Shown: positions 24,278 through 32,466 of the stretch, piece after piece | Layout of the letters: each line of letters opens with the position of its first letter | How positions within the stretch are numbered: position 1 is the first letter of the stretch | Source: Halopenitus salinus | GTDB taxonomy: Archaea; Halobacteriota; Halobacteria; Halobacteriales; Haloferacaceae | Length of the DNA stretch: 64,000 nt | Assembly: GCF_042662125.1 (NCBI RefSeq) | Contig: NZ_JBHSXL010000002.1 | Location: forward strand, 62,001-126,000 | Direction: 5' to 3' | Made by a program: the position numbers and the translations under genes | Notes under the pieces: generated by a model | Database searches by the model: none | What the model was told of the DNA's origin: nothing | What the model saw: the letters and a program-made list of their open reading frames with translations, nothing else

Positions 24278-26197
24278 ATGAACGCACAACCGATCACACA
24301 GTACTACCGGAAGAACCGGAAAGCCATCGTCACGGCGTCCAGCGGCCTGCTCTACGGTGGCGGCTGGAGCCTCGGCCACTTCACCGGCTTCGATACAGCG
24401 AGTGCCGGTATTCTCATCCTCGCGGCGATCATCGGCGGCTACGACATCGCCAAAACCGCCTACTACGAGGTCACCAACCGAACGCTCGGCATCAAGACGC
24501 TCGTGACCTTGGCGGCCATTGGTGCCATCGTCATCGGCGAATATTGGGAGGCCGCCGCCGTCGTCTTCCTGTTCAGCCTCGGCAGCTACCTAGAAGGCCG
24601 GACGATGCGGAAGACCCGGACGGCCCTCCAAGAACTTCTGGAGATGACGCCCGACACGGCGACCGTCCGTCGCGACGGAGACCTCCAAGAAGTACCTGCC
24701 CGCGACGTCGAGGAGGGTGAAGTTGTCCTCGTGAAGCCGGGCGGGAAGATCCCGGTCGACGGGAGCGTCGTCGACGGCGAGAGTGCCGTCAATCAGGCCC
24801 CGGTCACCGGCGAGAGCGCGCCCGTTCACAAGGCCGACGGTGACGAAGTCTACGCGGGGACGGTCAACCAGGAAGGCGCACTGGAGGTCCGGACGACGGG
24901 TGCGGGCTCGGATACGACGCTCGAGCGCATCATCCGCCGCGTCGAGGAGGCCCAGGAGGCCCAGTCGCCCACGGAGAGTCTCATCGACCGGTTCGCGAAG
25001 TACTACACCCCAGCCGTCATCGTGCTCGCAATCGGCGCGTACGCAGTCACGCAGAACGCGATCCTATCGCTCACCTTGCTGGTCATCGGCTGTCCCGGTG
25101 CGCTGGTCATCGGACCGCCGGTCAGCATCGTCTCGGCCATCGGGAACGCCGCCCGGTCGGGCGTCCTGATGAAGGGTGGCGAACACCTCGAACGTGCCGG
25201 CAAGATCGACCTCGTTGCCTTCGACAAGACCGGCACCCTCACGAAAGGTGAGACCACCGTCGCCGACGTCGAGGGGTTCGGCGTCGACGACGACGAGGTA
25301 ATCTCGCTCGCGGCGACTGCCGAGAAGAAAAGCGAACACCACCTCGCCGACGCCATCGTCGACGCAGCACGCGATCGTCCGACCGCCGCAACCGATGGCG
25401 GAACTGCGATCGCCCATTCCGATGCCGCGAGCGCCGAACACCGGTCGGTTCCGGATCCGGATGACTTCGACGTGGTCGCCGGCAAGGGTGTCGTCGCCCA
25501 TACGGACGGCCACGAGGTCGTCGTTGGGAACCGGGCGCTGCTCGACGACCGCAGCATCGACATCCCGGATCACATCGCCGAGTACGTCCGTGGCCGCGAG
25601 GAACGCGGTGAGACGGTCGTCCACGTCGTGCGAGACGGCAGCATCATCGGCGTGATCGCGATGCGCGACGAACTTCGAGAGGCCGCTCCTGGCGTCGTAG
25701 CGGCGCTTCAAGATGCCGGCATCGAGACGGTGATGCTCACCGGCGACAACGAGCGGACGGCAAGTGCCGTCGCAGGGGAGGTGGGCATCGACGAGTACCG
25801 CGCCGAACTCCTTCCCGAGGACAAACAGACCGTCATCGAAGAATACCAGGCCGACGGCCACGTCGTTGCGATGGTCGGCGATGGCATCAACGACGCGCCG
25901 TCGCTGGCGACCGCCGACGTCGGTATCGCGATGGGCGCTGCCGGCACGGACACCGCCATCGAGACGGCGGACATGGCGCTGATGGCCGACGACCTCGAAC
26001 GCATCCCGTACGCGGTCGCACTCAGTAAGGCGACGCGCTGGAACGTCCTCGAGAACGTCGGGCTCGCGGTGCTGACCGTGACCGTCCTGCTCGCTGGCGT
26101 GCTCACCAGTTACGTCACGCTCGCCGCCGGGATGCTCGTCCACGAAGCCAGCGTTCTCCTCGTCATCCTCAACGGGATGCGACTGCTCCGACACTAA
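24278..26197 (+). CDS. P1B-type heavy-metal ATPase with CPG motif
   Basis: The 639-residue pump has six to eight helices. The actuator motif APVTGESAPV lies at residues about 173-181. The transmembrane metal motif is VIGCPGALVIGPPVS (Cys272-Pro-Gly) where copper or zinc pumps have CPC or CPH. The phosphorylation site is DKTGTLT (Asp316), and the hinge is GDGINDAP near residue 534. There is no N-terminal HMA domain, which the preceding gene supplies as a separate protein. CPG is a rarer P1B variant, and the transported metal cannot be predicted with confidence. The gene is in an operon with the HMA and FmdE-like genes. Confidence 0.85.
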   Translation: MNAQPITQYYRKNRKAIVTASSGLLYGGGWSLGHFTGFDTASAGILILAAIIGGYDIAKTAYYEVTNRTLGIKTLVTLAAIGAIVIGEYWEAAAVVFLFSLGSYLEGRTMRKTRTALQELLEMTPDTATVRRDGDLQEVPARDVEEGEVVLVKPGGKIPVDGSVVDGESAVNQAPVTGESAPVHKADGDEVYAGTVNQEGALEVRTTGAGSDTTLERIIRRVEEAQEAQSPTESLIDRFAKYYTPAVIVLAIGAYAVTQNAILSLTLLVIGCPGALVIGPPVSIVSAIGNAARSGVLMKGGEHLERAGKIDLVAFDKTGTLTKGETTVADVEGFGVDDDEVISLAATAEKKSEHHLADAIVDAARDRPTAATDGGTAIAHSDAASAEHRSVPDPDDFDVVAGKGVVAHTDGHEVVVGNRALLDDRSIDIPDHIAEYVRGREERGETVVHVVRDGSIIGVIAMRDELREAAPGVVAALQDAGIETVMLTGDNERTASAVAGEVGIDEYRAELLPEDKQTVIEEYQADGHVVAMVGDGINDAPSLATADVGIAMGAAGTDTAIETADMALMADDLERIPYAVALSKATRWNVLENVGLAVLTVTVLLAGVLTSYVTLAAGMLVHEASVLLVILNGMRLLRH

Positions 26198-26209
26198 TCA
26201 CCACAACCA

Positions 26210-26863
26210 ATGACAACAAATTCACCTGCGACTGACGCGACGCACACTAGCACCGACTGGCAGGTCGACTACGACGCCGACCCGATCGAAATCCGCGACC
26301 CCGTCGCGGAGGCCCTCGGCGTCCTCACATCAGGCGATCCGTTCGTCGTCACCTACACGGACGCGGTGAAAGAGGCCGGTCACTCCTGTCCGACTGCCTC
26401 GGGCGCCTACCGGATCGTCCAGCTCGGGCTCGATGCCCTGTATCCCGACGACTATCCAATCCGAAGCGAAATCGAAGTCCAGGTAGCCGGCCCGCGAGAC
26501 GATGCTGCGTACGGCGTGATGGGGCGCATCATTTCGTACGTGACTGGCGCGACCGAGGACGACGGATTCAGCGGGCTCGCCGGTGGTCATGGGGGGCGCC
26601 GTGACCTCCTGCACTTCGACGCATTCGATCCAGACACGGCGGCGCCGACGTTCCGGTTCCGGCGAACCGATACGAACGAGACCGTCGAAGTGACCTACCA
26701 TGTTGGCGACGTTCCTGACGGGGGACCCGCAATCGGGAATCTCCAGGAAATACTGGATGGGTCAGCAAGCGATCAACAGCGGGAGGCGTTCGCTGACGCC
26801 TGGCACCACCGGGTACAGGTCGTCCACAACGACGACTCGCTGTTCACCGTCGAAGTGGTGTGA
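26210..26863 (+). CDS. FmdE-like protein
   Basis: The 217-residue protein has the conserved FmdE-type segment VKEAGHSCPTASGAYRIVQLGLDALYP near the N-terminus, in which His-Ser-Cys-Pro usually provides a metal ligand. A second segment is FSGLAGGHGGRRDLLHF. FmdE domains occur in formylmethanofuran dehydrogenase gene neighbourhoods, but as stand-alone proteins they are of unknown role. It lies 12 bases after the ATPase, so it is probably co-transcribed and may help metal or molybdopterin handling. The start is ATG 26210. Confidence 0.65.
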   Translation: MTTNSPATDATHTSTDWQVDYDADPIEIRDPVAEALGVLTSGDPFVVTYTDAVKEAGHSCPTASGAYRIVQLGLDALYPDDYPIRSEIEVQVAGPRDDAAYGVMGRIISYVTGATEDDGFSGLAGGHGGRRDLLHFDAFDPDTAAPTFRFRRTDTNETVEVTYHVGDVPDGGPAIGNLQEILDGSASDQQREAFADAWHHRVQVVHNDDSLFTVEVV

Positions 26864-26888
26864 CCACGTCGGTCCACCCCCACACTCG

Positions 26889-26898
26889 AAAAAAAAAA
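26889..26898 (-). terminator. Oligo-T terminator after the integrase
   Basis: On the minus strand, a run of ten T follows directly after the integrase stop codon (26899-26901). Oligo-T runs serve as intrinsic termination signals in archaea. The plus-strand FmdE-like gene ends 25 bases to the left. Confidence 0.5.
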
Positions 26899-28137
26899 TT
26901 ACTCCGGTATACTATCGATCTCCTCGAGCGCCTCAGTAGCGACATCACCGAGTTCTCCGGCCTCGATATGTGAATACCGCTCTCTCACCATCTCCTCTGA
27001 ATTGTCGAGATACCGGGCGGCAACCGTGTATCCGAATGCTCGAACGAGAACTTCACCCATTCCACGCCGGCCGCCGTGTGGAGCAAGGTAATCGTGTTTC
27101 GGATGGTCGATGTCTATCTCTGCAGCTTCTGAGAGCCGTTGGAGAATCGATCGTGTGCCGTCCGTCGTAATCGAGGGCGGCCGAATATCCTCATCGAGCG
27201 CCAGGAGGAGGTCGCGAGCGTACTCCTCACGGCGTTCGGCGATTGCCTCCGTATGTTCCCCTCGGTCGGCGAGCTCATCCTGGACGAGTCCTGCGAGCGT
27301 CCGCTGGTCGAATGTCGGGAACACCGGCCACCGCTCAGTTGGCGGATCCATGAGTTTGCGATAGCTCTGAAGAGGTGAGATCACCGGGTCAGGGAGGCTG
27401 GCGGCGTCCCACTGCTGTTTCTTCCGGTAGACGTCCATACTCCCGTCGTCGAGCGAGAGATCCTCCCAGCGGACCCCGCGCCGGCGTGGATCGTTCGGGT
27501 CACGGAGGAGTTCACCGACGCGGACGGCTGTGTACGCGAGGACGAACACCAGAGCCCGGTCACGAGCCGCCTTCAGCGCCGCGTAGCGCAGTCGCTGTTT
27601 GTCGAGGGGGTCAGTATCCTCCGGGAGTGTCGTGTACGCCTCGACGGCGTCGCGGGCCCGTTCGTCGACGTGGCGGGTGAGGGCGTGGCGCTGCTCGGAC
27701 GTCCAGGCCTGCTGGTCGCCGGGCTTGCGGCCGTCGTCCTCCGGCAGCGGCGCCATCGCACTCGCCCGCTGCGCGTAATGCGCTTCGAGATACCCCTCGT
27801 TGACGCACCAGCCACACCACGCAGAGATATAGCGGTAATAGGTTTGTACCGTGTTCTGTTTGAGTCCCCGATCTCCACCGAGATGCCGGGCGTACTCCCG
27901 GAAGACGCGTTCGTCGAGGTCCTCGAAGGTCGGCACTCGGTCGACGTCGTCGGGGACGATCCCGGTCCAGTCGTCGGCGCCGCGGTCGCCGGCGGCCCAC
28001 TCGGCGAACCGCTCGAGCTCGCGTGCAGCGTTACGTCGATAGTTCCCGCCGTCACCACCGCGGCCTTTCCCCTTGTCCTGGAGGTAGCGTTCGAAGGAAC
28101 TCGCGAGTGACTGATCGGCGTGTTCTCGGGGTGTCAT
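26899..28137 (-). CDS. Tyrosine recombinase/integrase
   Basis: The 412-residue protein has an N-terminal core-binding SAM-like domain (ASSFERYLQDKGKGRGGD, NTVQTYYRYISAWCGWCVNEGYL). The catalytic domain carries Arg in YTAVRVGELL, the His-x-x-Arg box APHGGRRGMGEVLVRA and the nucleophile Tyr in MVRERYSHIE. It is full-length and looks active. The start overlaps by four bases the stop of the gene at 28134-28592. It is typical of haloarchaeal integrative elements and plasmids. I could not find a tRNA gene or an attachment-site repeat next to it. Confidence 0.9.
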   Translation of the reverse strand: MTPREHADQSLASSFERYLQDKGKGRGGDGGNYRRNAARELERFAEWAAGDRGADDWTGIVPDDVDRVPTFEDLDERVFREYARHLGGDRGLKQNTVQTYYRYISAWCGWCVNEGYLEAHYAQRASAMAPLPEDDGRKPGDQQAWTSEQRHALTRHVDERARDAVEAYTTLPEDTDPLDKQRLRYAALKAARDRALVFVLAYTAVRVGELLRDPNDPRRRGVRWEDLSLDDGSMDVYRKKQQWDAASLPDPVISPLQSYRKLMDPPTERWPVFPTFDQRTLAGLVQDELADRGEHTEAIAERREEYARDLLLALDEDIRPPSITTDGTRSILQRLSEAAEIDIDHPKHDYLAPHGGRRGMGEVLVRAFGYTVAARYLDNSEEMVRERYSHIEAGELGDVATEALEEIDSIPE

Positions 28138-28592
28138 GGTTCCTCGTTCGCGTACTGGTAAGTCGGACGAACATCCTCGAGGAGTGCTTCGACGATTTCC
28201 CAGAGGATCAGGGAAGGAGTCCGGTGTTCAAATGTGATTCCCCAGCGGTCCTCCTTATCGGCAGCTGAGTACTGGAAATGCGCCTGTCCGAGATCGGGAT
28301 GGTCTTCGTCCTGGTGCCAGCCGGCGTGAAAGCCCGTGTTCGGGTCGGTGTAGTTGATACGGAACCAATCGTGTGAGTCCTGTCGATACCACTTGACGGT
28401 CAGTTCCGGCGAATCAGGGCCCGTTGGGGGATCAAGGCGGGCTGGATCAAAAACCGCCCGCAGCTGCTTGGCCTCGATATCGTCAGGTACGAACTCGACC
28501 GCCGAAATCTGTGGCACACGGTCAAGGACGTCTCGCTTCAGTTGGGCGTAGAGGTTCGCGTTCGGATCACCACCTGGATGCGGGACCGACAT
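28134..28592 (-). CDS. Hypothetical protein coupled to integrase
   Basis: I do not recognise this 152-residue protein. It is acidic, aromatic-rich (SHDWFRINYTDPNTGFHAGWHQDEDHPDLGQAHFQYS) and may form a beta-rich fold. The C-terminus TPSLILWEIVEALLEDVRPTYQY is helical. Its stop overlaps by four bases the integrase start, so the two are translationally coupled, and it starts three bases after the end of the regulator gene. This three-gene unit (regulator, hypothetical, integrase) seems to recur in haloarchaeal mobile elements. Confidence 0.65.
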   Translation of the reverse strand: MSVPHPGGDPNANLYAQLKRDVLDRVPQISAVEFVPDDIEAKQLRAVFDPARLDPPTGPDSPELTVKWYRQDSHDWFRINYTDPNTGFHAGWHQDEDHPDLGQAHFQYSAADKEDRWGITFEHRTPSLILWEIVEALLEDVRPTYQYANEEP

Positions 28593-28595
28593 CCG

Positions 28596-29135
28596 TTAGC
28601 TGCTGGCCTCAGCAGGCTCTGTCGTCGGTGCGAGAAAATCCCATTCGCGGATGGCGAAGCCGACGATCTGGATACGCCGTTGAAGGTGCTCCCACTCGCG
28701 GGCGATCTCACGGCGCCGATCTTCCTCATCAGCGTCCAGGGCCTCGTCAGCGAGCGTCCCGCGAAGCTGGTTCGGTGACTCGACGCCGAATTCGTCCTCC
28801 CAGTCGCGGATCTGGGTCTTCATATCCGCGAGCCGGTCCGTAAGCTCCTCGACAGTGTGTCCGCTGTCTCGAAGACGCATCGCCTCCTGCATCGCTTGGC
28901 GGCGATAATCAGGGTAATACGTCGTGTGAGTACCGCTTTCGTCACGGTGGAGGACGCCGTCGTCGACGAGTCGCTCGAGGACGCGCTTAGTTGGTTCGTG
29001 TGACCAGCCCGCTTCGGAGGCGATCCAGTTGGCTGTCTGTGGCTCCGACAGCTGCCGAGCAACCATCCGCACGCGGTCTTCACCCGTGGTCTGGCGTTCC
29101 ATCAGGCCCTCGGAGTTCGATTCGTCTTTGGTCAT
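28596..29135 (-). CDS. Winged-helix regulator, DUF7342-like
   Basis: With the start at MTKDESNSEGLM (ATG 29135), the 179-residue protein has the winged helix MVARQLSEPQTANWIASEAGWSHEPTKRVLERLVDDGVLHRDESGTHTTYYPDYR, followed by helices with coiled-coil character (EELTDRLADMKTQIRDWEDEF and RREIAREWEHLQRRIQIVGF). Similar proteins are encoded on haloarchaeal mobile elements as putative regulators. It is the first gene of the cassette ending with the integrase. A helix-turn-helix with long helices suggests a dimer. Confidence 0.65.
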   Translation of the reverse strand: MTKDESNSEGLMERQTTGEDRVRMVARQLSEPQTANWIASEAGWSHEPTKRVLERLVDDGVLHRDESGTHTTYYPDYRRQAMQEAMRLRDSGHTVEELTDRLADMKTQIRDWEDEFGVESPNQLRGTLADEALDADEEDRRREIAREWEHLQRRIQIVGFAIREWDFLAPTTEPAEASS

Positions 29136-29599
29136 ACAACACCCTTCGGACTGTGTCTTAATATAGATTGAGGTCATTAGTCCTATATCGAGTTTCCCTT
29201 TTCGCCATCGCCTCGACTCAGCTGAGGAGCCCCAGAGCTATCTCGAACCTCGTTCTTGGCGGCGCTACCCCGGGGGAAGCACCGTTCTGAGCCGGTTGCA
29301 GCATTCGTGCTTCACCGACGGCGTCGGGGTACTTCAAAGTGGTCGTGATTATTGGGGTAATCATAACCAATAGGTGAGAAAGCTATATCTACCGAATTAC
29401 GCTGTTTGAAGCGTCGTACTTGCGATATTCTACGGATTGTCAAGATATAAACTATATATCGCGATACCAAATGCTTCCAATTCATCTCCCGTCGGCCTGA
29501 TGTTGTTGGCACACTCAAAACACGGAAGAGACCAGCTACAACGGTGTTCTAACCCTTCGCAAACCAAATTTCCTTTATGCAGGCCTGTGTAGACCCTGT
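29136..29599. other. 464-base intergenic region with a possible Cys-rich remnant
   Basis: The region has no good gene. On the minus strand, 29430 to about 29560 could encode an end with CEGLEHRCSWSLPCFECAN followed by GDELEAFGIAIYSLYLDNP, a Cys-rich stretch that resembles a real protein but has no clear start; it may be a remnant. The rest includes an AT-rich stretch 29440-29465 (AAACTATATATCGCG) that may be a promoter. The left end contains a GC-rich stem-like stretch near 29258-29280. Confidence 0.3.
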
Positions 29600-30040
29600 A
29601 TGACTGAGATTGCGGATTCACTGCGTTTGCTTTACGAGACAACACTCGATGAAAACGAGGACAAATATGAACTCACACTGCCGAAAGAACTCGTTGAGGG
29701 TACCTCTCTCACCACCGAAAGCCCATATCGTGTTGCTCTACTAGAATCGCCGACTCAAACGGGACAGAAATCAGAGTCGTCCGGATCAACACACCGAGTG
29801 ACCGAGGCCACCGATGAGGAACAAATCGAAACGCCGGACCCACCAGTGAAGGTTGGTGATGTTCGATCGGTCACCATTGATACACTCGGCGATCAGGGAG
29901 ATGGACTGGCGAAAGTCGAACGTGGGTTCATTGTGATCGTTCCAGGCACGCAGCCGGGGGATCGAGTCGACGTCGAGATTACCAAGGTGAAAGACACAGT
30001 AGCCTTCGCCGATCCGGTTGGCAAAGCCGAAGTACGCTAG
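29600..30040 (+). CDS. TRAM-domain protein
   Basis: This 146-residue protein has two parts: an N-terminal alpha/beta region (SLRLLYETTLDENEDKYELTLPKELVE) and a C-terminal TRAM domain (GDVRSVTIDTLGDQGDGLAKVERGFIVIVPGTQPGDRVDVEITKVKDTVAFA). The TRAM domain binds RNA; haloarchaea carry many small TRAM proteins as putative RNA chaperones. A linker with acidic and Ser/Thr residues separates the two. The start ATG lies at 29600. Confidence 0.85.
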   Translation: MTEIADSLRLLYETTLDENEDKYELTLPKELVEGTSLTTESPYRVALLESPTQTGQKSESSGSTHRVTEATDEEQIETPDPPVKVGDVRSVTIDTLGDQGDGLAKVERGFIVIVPGTQPGDRVDVEITKVKDTVAFADPVGKAEVR

Positions 30041-30183
30041 CGAAACGGGCTGTCCCCCGCTCCGTCTGTGCATTCACACGAATATTCAACGAATACAACC
30101 CATTATGTGCGTACAGTACTTTCAGCCAGGATTGAGCCCCATCCATGATGTTCACTACATCAAATAAATACACAATTTTGTTG

Positions 30184-30222
30184 TGTTCATTATTGATGTT
30201 CATTAGTTGTGTTCATTAACAC
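30184..30222 (+). repeat. Three tandem 13-bp iterons before the parA-like operon
   Basis: TGTTCATTA occurs at 30184, 30197 and 30210, exactly 13 bases apart, within TTGTGTTCATTAT-type units. A fourth degenerate copy (TGTTCACTA) lies at 30149. They end about 45 bases before the parA start, just upstream of an AT-rich TATA candidate (TAATATAG near 30226-30233). Iterons in this position are typical of a partition centromere or of an operator for the Par proteins. Confidence 0.65.
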
Positions 30223-30266
30223 ATGTAATATAGTTCAGTCATGAATGAATAAACCGAACTTTCAAG

Positions 30267-31166
30267 ATGAGTGGTGTCCATGGCGTGAGTATGTTAGCGT
30301 ACTCGACGTACAGTGAGGCAGGCGGGGTTGGGAAAACCACCACAGCTGCGAATTTGGCTGTTGCTCATGCACGGGCCGGACTCAAACCCCTCGTTGTCCC
30401 GTTGGATCCCCAAGATGGCGATCTCTCGCGATTATTTGGCGTGGACACCGACCGCACCGAATCGGTCGACAATCTCGTCCGGCACATGATCCGGCGACCA
30501 CAGGGCGACTTCGACGACCTCGTTCGAACAGTAGAGGGAGTGGATATCGTTCCGGAACACAACATGCTTTCAGATCTCGCAGAGTATCTCCAGCGGGAGA
30601 AAGACCAGGCAGAAGCAATGGGCGAAGCGTTCGGGATGCACGCCCAGTTACTCCGTGTACTTCAAAACGCCGGCGTCCCGGACGAGTATGACGTCCTCAT
30701 CTGTGATCCACCTGCAACGGAAGGCCCCCACCTCTACAACGCGATCCACGCGACGCGATCGCTGGTCATCCCCGTCGAACCCAGCGCGAAAGGCCGAGCT
30801 GCGGTCCAAGGTCTCGAGTCGCTCGTGGCCGGTCTCGAAGACCAACTGAACGTCGAAGTCGGCGTCCTCGCCGCAGTCCCGATGGGATTCAAGAATACGC
30901 GGGACCAGCAGACGATCCTCGACGAGATCGACTACCCAATTCCCGAAGTGATCGGGGAGCGGGCATCCCTAATGGAGGGATGTTGGATGAAGCAATGTTC
31001 CGCCTACACCTACGTCCGAGACCACCGTGATCGACAGCGCGACTACGAGATCGAGACACTCGCGCAGTTCGATCGAATCGCCCGCCACCTGGAAGACCAA
31101 GTAGGCCTGGAAGCACCAAACCCACCTGAACCCGGAGACCTCAACCACGAGGTGCTCTCCGTATGA
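30267..31166 (+). CDS. ParA-family partition ATPase
   Basis: The 299-residue ParA-like ATPase has the P-loop SEAGGVGKTTTAANLAVAHARAGL, the switch-like DPQDGDLSRLF and the Walker-B-type VLICDPPATEGPHLYNAI, with a VIPVEPSAKG segment. The signature lysine of the deviant Walker A motif (KGGxGK) is Glu here (EAGGVGK), as in some haloarchaeal relatives. It probably positions plasmid copies with the downstream small protein. The start is ATG 30267; another ATG is at 30291. The iterons lie upstream. Confidence 0.85.
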   Translation: MSGVHGVSMLAYSTYSEAGGVGKTTTAANLAVAHARAGLKPLVVPLDPQDGDLSRLFGVDTDRTESVDNLVRHMIRRPQGDFDDLVRTVEGVDIVPEHNMLSDLAEYLQREKDQAEAMGEAFGMHAQLLRVLQNAGVPDEYDVLICDPPATEGPHLYNAIHATRSLVIPVEPSAKGRAAVQGLESLVAGLEDQLNVEVGVLAAVPMGFKNTRDQQTILDEIDYPIPEVIGERASLMEGCWMKQCSAYTYVRDHRDRQRDYEIETLAQFDRIARHLEDQVGLEAPNPPEPGDLNHEVLSV

Positions 31167-31570
31167 CGGGGATGAAGACCGGAGCTGGCGAAAACCCGTT
31201 CGCCGGTGATGATGACACCGAATCAGAGGTTGATGTAAAGGAGGAGAAAGCCGAGCAAGAACCCGAAGTCGATCGGCCAGTTGATGACAGCCGAAGCCAC
31301 CAAGCCAGCACAGGGCGGCAATCGATGCAGATCCCGTACAAATTTCGACGGGATGGCGTACAGGACGGCCGTGACCGCGTTCCGTTGTTCATCCAGGAGG
31401 ACACGAAAAGTGCGGAACGAGAGGCCCAACGAGAGCTCGAAGACCGGTTCGACGACGACGTCTCGCTTACGGACCTACGCGAAGCCGTAATGAAAGCGGG
31501 GCTCCAACACCTCGACGAAGTCGAGGCCAATCTGGAGGAGTGGGGATACGGGATGACGTTCGATGACTAG
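31163..31570 (+). CDS. Small partner protein of ParA
   Basis: The 135-residue acidic protein overlaps the parA stop by four bases (ATGA), so it is translationally coupled. The N-terminal half is disordered and acidic (DDDTESEVDVKEEKAEQEPEVD). The C-terminal half (IPYKFRRDGVQDGRDRVPLFIQEDTKSAEREAQRELEDRFDDDVSLTDLREAVMKAGLQHLDEV) is predicted helical and may bind DNA. It is not ParB-like in sequence. Position after parA suggests a centromere-binding or adaptor protein that recognises the iterons, which is inferred. Confidence 0.7.
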   Translation: MTGMKTGAGENPFAGDDDTESEVDVKEEKAEQEPEVDRPVDDSRSHQASTGRQSMQIPYKFRRDGVQDGRDRVPLFIQEDTKSAEREAQRELEDRFDDDVSLTDLREAVMKAGLQHLDEVEANLEEWGYGMTFDD

Positions 31571-31608
31571 ATACGAATAACCGTCAATGAGTCAATAACG
31601 GGGTACCA

Positions 31609-31911
31609 ATGGAAGACAATGGTAGTGGACGACCCACAAAACGTTGCACGCTACCACGAGAGACGGATCTTCACACGGTGCTGGACAAGACAGCAATCGA
31701 GTATCTCGACGTCGACAACCACCGAACGGTGGTAATCTACCAGAGTTCGATTTTGGTCATCGAAAACGTCAACGAAGATTCGGGACAAGTGGAAGGGTTC
31801 GACGTCGAATTTTGGAAAGAGCCTCCAGACGATCACGCACGTACTCCGGAGGAATTTCTCACGTCCTTTATCGAAGCGATTGGTGCAAACGTTCAGACGG
31901 ACGCTAAGTGA
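31609..31911 (+). CDS. Hypothetical protein, 100 residues
   Basis: This protein has no recognised family. It begins MEDNGSGRPTKRCTLPRETDLH and is acidic with beta-strand character (NHRTVVIYQSSILVIENVN). It follows the parA operon by 38 bases in the same direction and may belong to it. The ATG at 31609 follows a CAATGAGT...ACC stretch without a clear ribosome-binding site. Confidence 0.55.
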   Translation: MEDNGSGRPTKRCTLPRETDLHTVLDKTAIEYLDVDNHRTVVIYQSSILVIENVNEDSGQVEGFDVEFWKEPPDDHARTPEEFLTSFIEAIGANVQTDAK

Positions 31912-31949
31912 GATACGACTGGCCTACGGGAACCGATCCGGTTCCGGCA

Positions 31950-32019
31950 AAGCGTGTCGTAGAAACAGGAAGCCCCGTCCTCAACGAGGCCGCCAGGCCG
32001 AACAGGGCGGGTAGCTCAC
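31950..32019 (+). pseudogene. TnpB (IS200/IS605-family) 3' remnant with right-end/omega-RNA-like sequence
   Basis: The frame reads AKRVVETGSPVLNEAA, which is a hallmark tail of haloarchaeal IS1341/TnpB proteins (VVETGSP-x-L-x-E). The DNA then continues through AGCCCCGTCC ... GGGCGGGTAGCTCAC, the GC-rich stem near the right end of IS200/IS605 elements. No upstream tnpB is left, and the hypothetical gene ends at 31911. It is a truncated element end. The right end of such elements carries the scaffold of the omega RNA in intact copies, so a residual RNA may still be made. Confidence 0.55.
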
Positions 32020-32300
32020 TCAGTAGCGACGTCGACGTATTGAGCCTGCCACTCATCACGTGCCTCGATTTCTCGCTGTCCACGTCGAGTTAGGGTGTAG
32101 TAGTTCGTTCGGCGATCGAGTTCACCTTTCTCGACAAGCCCCTTCTCAACAAGCGTATCGAGATTCGGGTACAAACGCCCGTGATGGATCTCTTTCTCGT
32201 AGTAGTCTTCGAGCTCGTCCTTAATCGCAAGCCCGTGAGGGTCATCCAGGCCTGCAATAACGTACAACAAGTCACGTTGGAAACCGGTCAAATCGTACAT
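32016..32300 (-). CDS. PadR-family transcription regulator
   Basis: The 94-residue protein starts at MYDLTGFQRDLLYVIAG (ATG 32300). It has the standard PadR winged helix: GLDDPHGLAIKDELEDYYEKEIHHGRLYPNLDTLVEKGLVEKGELDRRTNYYTLTRRGQREIEARDEWQ. Such proteins form dimers through the C-terminal helix. Targets unknown. Its 3' end abuts the TnpB remnant. It is divergent from the TbsP-like gene. Confidence 0.85.
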   Translation of the reverse strand: MYDLTGFQRDLLYVIAGLDDPHGLAIKDELEDYYEKEIHHGRLYPNLDTLVEKGLVEKGELDRRTNYYTLTRRGQREIEARDEWQAQYVDVATE

Positions 32301-32431
32301 ACACATAATGGCGTATTTCATTTCATAAAATTATCGAAGCGAAGGTGGATCAAGATCGACGTAAAGGGGAATGCTGAAAGGCCAGTACGGCAATCCACAT
32401 ATCGGCGTACCACATTATCCACAAATCACAA

Positions 32432-32452
32432 GACGGTTATTGGTTTACCGTC
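32432..32452. promoter_or_regulatory. Inverted repeat GACGGT-N9-ACCGTC before the TbsP-like gene
   Basis: Six-base perfect arms at 32432-32437 and 32447-32452, 14 bases before the ATG at 32467. It is in the position of a repressor operator. The site may serve autoregulation of the TbsP-like or control by PadR (its start lies 132 bases to the left). The arms are short, so chance is possible. Confidence 0.35.
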
Positions 32453-32466
32453 GAAAATTTGTAATA

